From an uncultured bacterium (lineage in GTDB: Bacteria > Bacteroidota > Bacteroidia > Chitinophagales > CAIOSU01): a stretch of 6,020 bases of DNA. Of the stretch, positions 1 through 6,020 are shown piece after piece. Location of the stretch: assembly GCA_903861055.1 (NCBI GenBank), contig CAIOSU010000315.1, positions 1-6,020 of the forward strand, written 5' to 3'. Position 1 is the stretch's first letter. Each line of letters starts with the position of its first letter. The position numbers were made by a program, and so were the translations under genes. The notes under the pieces are model-generated. The model was not told where the DNA came from. It did not search any database and saw nothing but the letters and a program-made list of their open reading frames with translations.

Positions 1-2567
1 GTTCGAGCACTTTGCTTGATGCTGGTCAAGGTTTTGGTAGCTACTTGTGGAGCGATGGCTCAACTGGCCAAACCTTATTGGTATCGGCCGCTGGTACTTA
101 CAGCGTTACAGTAACTGATGCCAATGGTTGCACCAACAGCGATACCATTGCATTAGCTCCTAAACTATGTTGTTTCCCTGCCAACTTTGGCAATATCTTC
201 ACCTTGATTGATGCTACCAATAGCAGCATTAGCTCTGATGAGATTTGGAATGGTAAGTACTATGTAACAGTTGACATGACGGTAAGCAATGGTGCAACCC
301 TTGATCTTACCAATGTTGATGTGGTGTTCTTGCCTGGTACTGGTATTACCTTTACCGATGGTAGCCAAATACGTGCAAACAACTCTGTATTCCGTACTTG
401 CGAACTAGACCAGTATTGGGATGGATTTGCTTTCTTGGATAGCAGCAATGGTACTTTCAACGAATCTTTGGTGAAGAATGCCGAAATTGGTTTGAACATT
501 GAAACCAGCAGCAAGCTTAACGTAACCAACAGCGAGTTCTACAACAACGCAACTGGTATCCGTTTCGATGGTGCCAGCAACTTTGACGGTGGTATTACTG
601 GCAACACTTTTGTAAGCAACGAAGATCGTCCGGAATACTTGGATGCCGCTGGCGCCGTAGTAACCGATTTCTTTGGTGTGAAAGTGTTCAACTCTCAATT
701 GAGCGGTATTATCTCTCAAAACGATTTCGTAAACAGCGTAGCCAATGGCACTGTAAGCAACCTTTACTATGGTGTGTATGTAAATACATCATCAGTAACA
801 GTTAGCGGCAACAAATTCACGAACATGTACCGTGCATTTGACCTAACAGGCAATGGTGGTTCGGTAACTTTCGAAAACAACACAGCCGAGTTTACTCGCC
901 GTTCTTACTTCGATGTTTATCCTATTCGTATTACTGATATAAACAGCAGCCCAGTATTGGTTGAAGGTAACACAGTAACTTACAGCAGCTTGGCGCAAAA
1001 CAATAACAACCAAGTAGCTATTTATGTAGACAACGTTCGCAACTTGGTAATCTCTAACAACAAACTTACCGGTTTTGCCACTGGTGTTCGTTTGGGTGGA
1101 GCTTCACGCAACATTGACGTATTGGGCAACACTATTAGCGATGCAGACCGTTTCGGTGTGTATGTTATCGGTGGTCAAAACTACGATATCGAAGAGAACA
1201 TCATCAGTAACATTGGTGTAAGTGGTATCTTCTTGAGCAACGTTCTCACGCAAGCTCGTGTAACTGCCAACCAAATTGAGATTGGTGCTTACAACAACAC
1301 TTTTGGTATCCGTTATGTGGTTACTACTGGCACGGTTACTGCCGCTTCGGTAGTATTTGCCGACAACTGTGTAAGAAACAGCTTTACTGCTATACAAGTA
1401 CAGAGCAATGTTGCGAACACTGTTCCAACTATTCGTAACAACTACTTGTACAACTACCAAGGACATGGCCTATGGAGCGTTGGCTTTACCGGTAGCGTTG
1501 GTACTTGTGCCAACTACCCTGCAGGTGCTGGTCGCAACTCGTTTATCAGCAACTACTTGGCTCCGTTTGGCACTGCATTGGATGTACGTAGCGATAATGC
1601 TACTTTGCAAATGCAAGGTAACTCGGCAAACTTGGTTATCAATTTCCCGAACGTGCTAGTAAACACTAGCTGTAACACTACTAGCAATACTGCTTGTGGT
1701 AACCAAATTGGCAACAACGAAGGTGGTGGCCGTGGTGCAGGTTTGTTGACCCAATTGTTGTTGTTCCAACAAATGATTGAAAGCACCTACCCAATGACCT
1801 TGAACTTTGATGAGTATGTTTTGAAAGGTTCTTACTTGACCGACATTGAGGCCGTAACTGCCGAAAATCGTATGGAGTATGTGTTAAGCATGATCGACAT
1901 CTTGTCAGAGAATGGTAACACTGCCGAAATGGATGTGTTGTACACTGCTATAAACAATAGCAATGTACTTACCACCAACGAGCTTGCTTGGGTAGCTTAC
2001 CACTACAATGTGTTGGTAGGTAACTACACTGCCGCTGCCAATGCTTTGGTGGCTTACCAAGCTCAAACACCTGATCAGGCTGATTTGAAATCTATCGAAA
2101 CCATCCGTACCCAGTTGTTGGTTGATGGCCGTACTAGTTTGCAATTGACCGCTAACGAGATTACCATCTTGAAAGGTATTGATGATAACCGTCGTACCAA
2201 TGCTGCTATTGCCCGTGACTTGGTTCACACTGGTATCAGCAACCACGACTACTTCTTCGAGAGCTTGAAAGTAGAGCCTGCTGACAATAGCATTATTGAT
2301 GCTTCGGATCTTACTGGCGACTTTGTGAATGTTTATCCTAACCCTACTAACGGTGATGTAACTATTGAGTACAACACTACTGAGGCCTCAGAAGACGTTT
2401 CGATTCGTATTGTTGATGTATTGGGTCAAGTGATTTACGAAACTCCGGTTACGTTTACCAATGGCACGTTGCATTTGAATATGAACAACTACGCCAACGG
2501 CGCTTACTTTATCACTGTTACTGGTGCTAAGAAAGTGTTGGCTAACACGAAGTTGATTAAGTTCTAA
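1..2567 (+). CDS. T9SS-sorted surface/secreted beta-helix protein, 5'-truncated
   Basis: The reading frame is already open at the window edge (first full codon at 3), so the true start is upstream; the TTG at 12 is not a credible start. Residues are numbered from position 12. Residues 1-48 are the end of an Ig-like module with the pattern YLWSDGSTGQT, GTYSVTVTDANGC, SDTI, common in Bacteroidota adhesins. Residues about 60-550 are rich in Asn, Gly, Val, Ile and Thr and repeat short strand units such as GNTF, SGNKF, SNNKL, LGNTI and ANQI, as expected of a right-handed parallel beta-helix (PbH1/NosD-like). Residues about 575-745 change to a helical, TPR-like segment. Residues 771-851 are a type A T9SS sorting domain: VNVYPNPTNGDVTIEY, VDVLGQVIYE, NGAYFITVTG and terminal KLIKF. 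By family knowledge the protein crosses the outer membrane by T9SS and the sorting domain is removed on release or anchoring. Ligand or enzymatic activity cannot be assigned; beta-helices occur in both adhesins and polysaccharide lyases. It ends in tandem stops TAA TAG. Codon use is strongly restricted (Arg mostly CGT, Leu mostly TTG), unlike its neighbours. Confidence 0.9.
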   Translation, partial: SSTLLDAGQGFGSYLWSDGSTGQTLLVSAAGTYSVTVTDANGCTNSDTIALAPKLCCFPANFGNIFTLIDATNSSISSDEIWNGKYYVTVDMTVSNGATLDLTNVDVVFLPGTGITFTDGSQIRANNSVFRTCELDQYWDGFAFLDSSNGTFNESLVKNAEIGLNIETSSKLNVTNSEFYNNATGIRFDGASNFDGGITGNTFVSNEDRPEYLDAAGAVVTDFFGVKVFNSQLSGIISQNDFVNSVANGTVSNLYYGVYVNTSSVTVSGNKFTNMYRAFDLTGNGGSVTFENNTAEFTRRSYFDVYPIRITDINSSPVLVEGNTVTYSSLAQNNNNQVAIYVDNVRNLVISNNKLTGFATGVRLGGASRNIDVLGNTISDADRFGVYVIGGQNYDIEENIISNIGVSGIFLSNVLTQARVTANQIEIGAYNNTFGIRYVVTTGTVTAASVVFADNCVRNSFTAIQVQSNVANTVPTIRNNYLYNYQGHGLWSVGFTGSVGTCANYPAGAGRNSFISNYLAPFGTALDVRSDNATLQMQGNSANLVINFPNVLVNTSCNTTSNTACGNQIGNNEGGGRGAGLLTQLLLFQQMIESTYPMTLNFDEYVLKGSYLTDIEAVTAENRMEYVLSMIDILSENGNTAEMDVLYTAINNSNVLTTNELAWVAYHYNVLVGNYTAAANALVAYQAQTPDQADLKSIETIRTQLLVDGRTSLQLTANEITILKGIDDNRRTNAAIARDLVHTGISNHDYFFESLKVEPADNSIIDASDLTGDFVNVYPNPTNGDVTIEYNTTEASEDVSIRIVDVLGQVIYETPVTFTNGTLHLNMNNYANGAYFITVTGAKKVLANTKLIKF

Positions 2568-2590
2568 TAGTTTGGGGCTCGCCCCGATTC

Positions 2591-2638
2591 AATAAAAAAA
2601 TCCCCCTTCGGCAGATGCTGGAGGGGGATTTTTTTATT
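2591..2638. terminator. Bidirectional rho-independent terminator
   Basis: Left arm AATAAAAAAATCCCCC (2591-2606) is an exact reverse complement of the right arm at 2623-2638. The pairing continues inward (2607-2612 with 2617-2622, including two G-U pairs) to a four-base loop at 2613-2616. The GC core is flanked by an A run on the left and a T run on the right, so transcripts from either strand end in a stem followed by U residues. It lies between the stop of the surface-protein gene (2567) and the stop of the convergent prmC (2683), and so can serve both. Confidence 0.9.
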
Positions 2639-2682
2639 TAGGAGAATCAGACTGAGAAAATCGGTATGCTTTATAAGGTAGA

Positions 2683-3528
2683 TTATATCAATGTAGCGTG
2701 CAGCATACGGTCCTTGCCTTGCATATCTTGCACAATGGCTATTTGATAACCGACAGATAGAAACATTTGCCCTGTCTCGTGGGCATAATGTGGGTTAAGC
2801 TCCAAGAAAACGTGTTTGGGTTTGTATATGCCAGCGTAGGCGGCCAGCTTTTTGTAGAAGATAAGCACATCGTTGCCCTCCGGAAACAGTGCAATGCCAG
2901 GTTCGTGCAACAGCACTTGGTTAGTCATTTCGTTCTTTTCATCTTGCGCAATGTACGGTGGGTTGCTAATCAGTACATCTGGCTGCACCAATTGCGGCCA
3001 AGAACTTTCATCCAAGAAATCGTATTGGGCAAAACCAATCTGAGTGCCCAGCTCGGTAGCATTCCATTTGGCAACTGCCAATGCCGCACCCGAAACATCA
3101 ATGGCATTTATGGCCCAGTTGCGGCGTGCATGTTTTATGCTTATGGGTATGCAACCAGAGCCAGTACCCACATCGAGCACCGTACTATTAGCATCTTTAG
3201 GTACCGATTGAAGTATTAGGGCTACTAGCTCCTCGGTTTCGGGTCGGGGTATCAGCACTTCGGGGCCAACTCTAAATTGATGGCCATAAAAATGGGCAAC
3301 CTCGGTTACGTATTGCAAGGGTTCGCCATTGACCAATTTGGCCAATTGCGCGTTCAGCAGCAGTTGTTCGTTATCGGTAAGTGGCTTAGGCAGCCTCAGT
3401 TGGTAAGTAACTTTGTTAAGCTTCAGGGTATCTTCTAGCAACCATTGTATTATATTGGAGGCCTCTCGTTCTTCGTATATGCCGGTAAGTTGTTTTCGGG
3501 CATCTAGCCACCACTGTTGCAACGTCAT
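2683..3528 (-). CDS. prmC: Peptide chain release factor N5-glutamine methyltransferase PrmC (HemK)
   Basis: PrmC transfers a methyl group from S-adenosylmethionine to the glutamine of the GGQ motif in release factors RF1 and RF2, which raises the efficiency of translation termination; it acts in the cytosol. With the start at 3528 the protein has 281 residues, close to the usual length (about 280). The N-terminal helical domain covers roughly residues 1-75 and ends in GEPLQYV (68-74). The family motif IPRPETEELV is at 93-102. The Rossmann methyltransferase domain carries SAM-binding motif I LDVGTGSGC (118-126), an acidic residue after the next strand (AID, Asp144), and the catalytic NPPY motif (189-192) that holds the target glutamine. 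The C-terminal MQGKDRM also fits the family. The frame is open to an ATG at 3604-3606, giving 307 residues, but the extra 26 residues (MLLINISNSN... to FVC) do not resemble the family N-terminus, whereas MTLQQWWLDARKQL does. A promoter-like TACCTTTG lies just before the shorter start. No truncation or missing catalytic residue is seen. Confidence 0.93.
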   Translation of the reverse strand: MTLQQWWLDARKQLTGIYEEREASNIIQWLLEDTLKLNKVTYQLRLPKPLTDNEQLLLNAQLAKLVNGEPLQYVTEVAHFYGHQFRVGPEVLIPRPETEELVALILQSVPKDANSTVLDVGTGSGCIPISIKHARRNWAINAIDVSGAALAVAKWNATELGTQIGFAQYDFLDESSWPQLVQPDVLISNPPYIAQDEKNEMTNQVLLHEPGIALFPEGNDVLIFYKKLAAYAGIYKPKHVFLELNPHYAHETGQMFLSVGYQIAIVQDMQGKDRMLHATLI

Positions 3529-3710
3529 GCAAACAAAGGTAACGGAAAAACCATGCAGGCAATAGCGATTGGGAAAATTGCTGTTGCTGATATTAATCAA
3601 TAGCATTTTTTATTAAATCTCCATTATTGCCCTATTCTGCCATAACTTACCGGAGACCGTACCAATAAATTCTAAACTTTCCGCTATATTTATTGTAAAG
3701 CCCGCTATAC
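3529..3710. promoter_or_regulatory. Divergent intergenic region between prmC and the acyl-CoA synthetase gene
   Basis: These 182 bases separate two divergent genes (104 bases if prmC starts at 3606) and must hold the promoters of both. On the plus strand TATATTTA at 3685-3692, 18 bases before the ATG at 3711, is one base from the Bacteroidota -7 box TAnnTTTG, but I find no good TTG box at the right distance. No Shine-Dalgarno sequence is obvious before the ATG at 3711, as is common in this phylum. No operator, riboswitch or RNA gene is recognisable. Confidence 0.4.
3534..3562 (-). promoter_or_regulatory. Candidate Bacteroidota promoter for prmC
   Basis: Read on the minus strand, TTG (3562-3560), an 18-base spacer and TACCTTTG (3541-3534) match the Bacteroidota primary sigma pattern TTG, about 17-23 bases, TAnnTTTG. 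The -7 box ends five bases before the ATG at 3528, so transcription would begin at or very near the start codon. This agrees with the shorter prmC start, but short motifs of this kind also arise by chance. Confidence 0.35.
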
Positions 3711-5531
3711 ATGAACCACTATAGGAACATGAACCTTGCACTGCTCGCTAAGCTAGATGCATTAGACCAAGCACCTGCAATACTCACCAAATTGCAAGGC
3801 GCATACACACATATATCATACTCCGAACTAAAGGATATAGCTTTTTGCATTGCAAATGGGTTGGTACAAGAGGGGCTAATGCACCGCGATAGGATTGCTA
3901 TTATCTCTGGCACCCGCGCCGAATGGGTTTATGCTGATTTGGGAGGTCTGCTGGCCGGTGCCATTATATCGGCAGTGTACCCCACTACCCTGGAAGAGGA
4001 AACGGCTTATATACTGAACGACCTAGAAGCCAAATTTGTATTTGCCGAAGACAAAACCCAGGTAAACAAGCTACGGCTGATGCAAAACGAGGTGCCCAGC
4101 GTTCAGCGGGTTTATGTGTTTAATGCTGCCGGGGTAGAATTGGATGAATGGGTTAGGCCCCTCTCAGAACTGATGAACGTGGGCAAAGATTGGAAGAGTA
4201 ATGAAGCTAAAATAAGGGCCATAAGCAATAGCATTAGCGGAAGCGATATGCTCACCATTATATACACAAGCGGCACCACCGGCTCGCCAAAGGGAGTAGT
4301 GCTTACGCATGAAAACTATTTGGTAACGATTGAGAACTTGTTTGTGCACAGCCCTAAGGCATTTTTAAACGTAAACCGGAATTTGAGTTTTCTGCCTTTG
4401 GCCCATGCCTTGGAACGTATTGGCGGATACTATTTGCTGCTATATGCGGGCAAAACTATCGCCTATGCAGAAAGCATGGATACTATAATTGCCAACATTG
4501 CCGAAGTGAAACCTGAGTTTATTGCAGGGGTGCCTAGGGTGTATGAGAAAATGTATGCCCGTGTGCGCCAGAACCTGCAATCGTCGTCGTGGCTAAAGAA
4601 ACAGATTTTTTATTGGGCATTGGGCGTGGGCAAAGAAGCAGCCAGTTACAAAATAGCCCAGTTACCTTTGCCAGCGTGGCTGGGTGTGAAGCACCAGTTG
4701 GCAGATAAGTTGGTGTATAGCACTGTGAAAAACCGCTTTGGGGGCAAGTTGCAGTTTATGGTATCGGGCGGTGCGCCGCTAAACCCCGAGATTGCCCGTT
4801 TTTTTCACCATCTTGACTTGTTAATTATAGAAGGGTGGGGGGCAACTGAAGGCACCGCACCGTATACCGTAAACCGTCCCGAAGAATACCGATTTGGCAC
4901 CGTGGGTAAGGCTATACCAGGTGTGGATATACGTATGGCCAATGATGGCGAGCTGGAAGTAAAGGGAGACAACATTTTTAGTGAATACTATAACAAACCC
5001 GATGCTACCGTTGAGTCATTTACGCCTGATGGCTATTTTAAAACTGGCGATATTGGCACCATTGACCCCGAAGGATGGGTAACTATAACCGACCGCAAAA
5101 AGCAGCTCATTATTACCGCTGGTGGCAAAAACGTGGCGCCTGCCGCTATACAGCGCCTGCTCGTAATCGGAAAGTTGATTGATGCAGCGCACATTATTGG
5201 CGACAACCAGAAATATATTGCCGCATTGGTAACCTTAGATAGCGATGCGTTGGCTAAATTTGCCCGCGAGGAGGGCATCAAAATTAAATCGCACGCAGAG
5301 CTTACAAAGCACGAAAAGGTAATAGCAAAAGTTGCCACGGATATAGAGGCGGCCAATGAGAAATTGGCCAGCTACATGAAAGTAAAGAAGTTTAAAATAT
5401 TGTCCACTAGCTTTACCGTAGAAACGGGTGAACTTACGCCAACGCTAAAAATTAAGAATAAGGTGGTAAACCAAAAGTATGCTGCCGAGATAGAAAGTTT
5501 GTATGAAAAAGAACCGATTAATGAATATTAA
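3711..5531 (+). CDS. fadD: Long-chain fatty acid--CoA ligase (AMP-forming), FadD15-like
   Basis: The enzyme activates fatty acids with ATP to an acyl-adenylate, then transfers the acyl group to coenzyme A, feeding beta-oxidation or phospholipid synthesis; it works in the cytosol or at the inner face of the membrane. The 606-residue length is normal for bacterial members of the eukaryote-like FadD15 branch. Adenylate-forming motifs appear in order: P-loop YTSGTTGSPKG (185-195), FLPLAHALER (227-236), EGWGATEGTAP (374-384, the YGxTE-type motif with Trp for Tyr), GDNIFSEYYNKP (419-430), GYFKTGDIG (441-449, with the nucleotide-binding Asp447), and DRKKQLIITAGGKNVAP (461-477). ELTPTLKIK (574-582) places the catalytic lysine at 580. 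All key residues are present, so the enzyme should be active. The ATG at 3711 begins MNHYRNMN; a second ATG at 3729 would remove six residues and cannot be excluded. Codon use is mixed, with AGG, CGG, CGC and CGT for Arg. The 3' end overlaps the next gene by 11 bases, indicating co-transcription. Chain-length preference cannot be read from the sequence; the symbol denotes the family only. Confidence 0.92.
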   Translation: MNHYRNMNLALLAKLDALDQAPAILTKLQGAYTHISYSELKDIAFCIANGLVQEGLMHRDRIAIISGTRAEWVYADLGGLLAGAIISAVYPTTLEEETAYILNDLEAKFVFAEDKTQVNKLRLMQNEVPSVQRVYVFNAAGVELDEWVRPLSELMNVGKDWKSNEAKIRAISNSISGSDMLTIIYTSGTTGSPKGVVLTHENYLVTIENLFVHSPKAFLNVNRNLSFLPLAHALERIGGYYLLLYAGKTIAYAESMDTIIANIAEVKPEFIAGVPRVYEKMYARVRQNLQSSSWLKKQIFYWALGVGKEAASYKIAQLPLPAWLGVKHQLADKLVYSTVKNRFGGKLQFMVSGGAPLNPEIARFFHHLDLLIIEGWGATEGTAPYTVNRPEEYRFGTVGKAIPGVDIRMANDGELEVKGDNIFSEYYNKPDATVESFTPDGYFKTGDIGTIDPEGWVTITDRKKQLIITAGGKNVAPAAIQRLLVIGKLIDAAHIIGDNQKYIAALVTLDSDALAKFAREEGIKIKSHAELTKHEKVIAKVATDIEAANEKLASYMKVKKFKILSTSFTVETGELTPTLKIKNKVVNQKYAAEIESLYEKEPINEY

Positions 5532-6020
5532 TAACCGAATTGCCTTTTGGATACTAACCATTACCACTATTGTATTTGTTACTGCTTGTGGCAGTGTTAA
5601 GCCTTATTTTGATGATGAGTACAAAGGTTGGCAAAGCATAGCGCAGCCAGCAGGGAAGCCGGCTTATACGTTTTTCCTTATCGGCGATGCAGGCAAGCCT
5701 AACCTTGAAATACAAGAGCCGAGCCTGAAACTATTAAATACCCATCTGAAACAGGCCGATGAAAACAGCATGGTTATCTTTTTGGGCGATAACATTTACG
5801 AAGAAGGCATGCCGGCGCTAAATCATGAAAATAGGGCTGTGTCGGAAGCGAGAATTTACGAATCGGTGAAGGCAGTGGAAGGCTTTGCAGGGTCGGTGCT
5901 GTTTATACCCGGAAACCATGATTGGTATGCCGCCAACGATAGCCTTACTGATGGGCCAAAATATGAGCGTGATTATTTGTATGAAAAATTGGGTAGCGAA
6001 AATGTTTTCTTGCCCAAAGA
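5521..6020 (+). CDS. Lipoprotein calcineurin-like metallophosphoesterase, 3'-truncated
   Basis: The frame opens at the ATG 5521-5523, inside the last codons of the acyl-CoA synthetase gene and in another frame, and stays open to the window edge (166 full codons). Residues 1-23 are a lipoprotein signal: NNR, a hydrophobic stretch (IAFWILTITTIVFV) and lipobox VTAC with Cys23 as the lipidated residue, so the product should be anchored to a membrane on the periplasmic or outer side. The following part has metallophosphoesterase motifs spaced as in the purple or tartrate-resistant acid phosphatase type: LIGDAG (53-58) with metal ligand Asp56, FLGDNIYEEG (87-96) with Asp90 and Asn91, and IPGNHDW (129-135) with Asn132 and His133. 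The later histidine metal ligands lie beyond the window. The substrate is unknown; it could be a phosphomonoester or phosphodiester. Some Bacteroidota relatives, as I recall them, continue into a BamA/TamA-like outer-membrane barrel domain, which cannot be tested here. Overlap with the upstream gene suggests translational coupling. Confidence 0.87.
   Translation, partial: MNINNRIAFWILTITTIVFVTACGSVKPYFDDEYKGWQSIAQPAGKPAYTFFLIGDAGKPNLEIQEPSLKLLNTHLKQADENSMVIFLGDNIYEEGMPALNHENRAVSEARIYESVKAVEGFAGSVLFIPGNHDWYAANDSLTDGPKYERDYLYEKLGSENVFLPK

Noticed and set aside
12..14. TTG at position 12 as a start codon for the surface-protein gene
   Set aside because: The frame is open to the window edge and the sequence begins in the middle of an Ig-like module, with no signal peptide, which a T9SS cargo needs.
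1655..1670. Perfect inverted repeat GCTAGT-AAAC-ACTAGC
   Set aside because: It is short, lies inside the beta-helix coding region where Asn/Ser/Thr codons repeat, and is not followed by a T run; chance is the simpler explanation.
165..2246. Several minus-strand open frames of 67-120 codons and one plus-strand frame (1408-1659) inside the surface-protein gene
   Set aside because: They are shadows of a long, strongly codon-biased coding frame; none has a recognisable domain or start signal.
2574..2585. Small hairpin GGGG-CTCG-CCCC just after the surface-protein stop codons
   Set aside because: It has only four pairs and no following T tract; the much stronger hairpin at 2591-2638 accounts for termination.
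2767..3219. 150-codon plus-strand open frame opposite prmC
   Set aside because: It lies wholly antisense to a well-supported prmC, and its translation shows no recognisable domain or credible start context.
1..6020. Search for mobile elements, CRISPR arrays, tRNA/rRNA genes or a defence cluster
   Set aside because: No transposase, integrase, terminal inverted repeats, regular spaced repeats or RNA gene signatures were seen; the coding content is surface, housekeeping and lipid-related.

Overview
The window looks like chromosomal DNA of a Bacteroidota member. The main signs are a secreted protein ending in a typical type IX secretion (T9SS) C-terminal sorting domain, an Ig-like module of the kind common in Bacteroidota adhesins, a Bacteroidota-style lipoprotein metallophosphoesterase, and little Shine-Dalgarno sequence before the genes. 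A finer placement is not possible from this sequence alone.

Layout: (1) Positions 1-2567, plus strand, hold the 3' part of a large cell-surface or secreted protein. In order it has an Ig-like module, a long right-handed parallel beta-helix, a helical segment and a T9SS sorting domain. Its 5' end lies outside the window. (2) Positions 2568-2682 are a convergent spacer with a long, nearly perfect hairpin flanked by A and T tracts, a bidirectional terminator. (3) Positions 2683-3528, minus strand, hold prmC, the release-factor glutamine methyltransferase; its reading frame stays open to an upstream ATG at 3606, but 3528 is the more likely start. (4) Positions 3529-3710 are a divergent promoter-bearing spacer. 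(5) Positions 3711-5531, plus strand, hold a long-chain acyl-CoA synthetase of the FadD15-like type. (6) Positions 5521-6020, plus strand, hold the 5' part of a lipoprotein metallophosphoesterase that overlaps the previous gene by 11 bases and runs off the window.

The last two genes very probably form an operon. The first gene and prmC are separate transcription units that converge on the shared terminator. The first gene has much more restricted codon use than the other three, which suggests high expression. The genes do not make up one obvious pathway, and I see no mobile element, CRISPR array, RNA gene or defence system. The most interesting points are the mixed architecture of the T9SS protein, the shared terminator, the possible leaderless start of prmC, and the coupled acyl-CoA synthetase and phosphoesterase pair.
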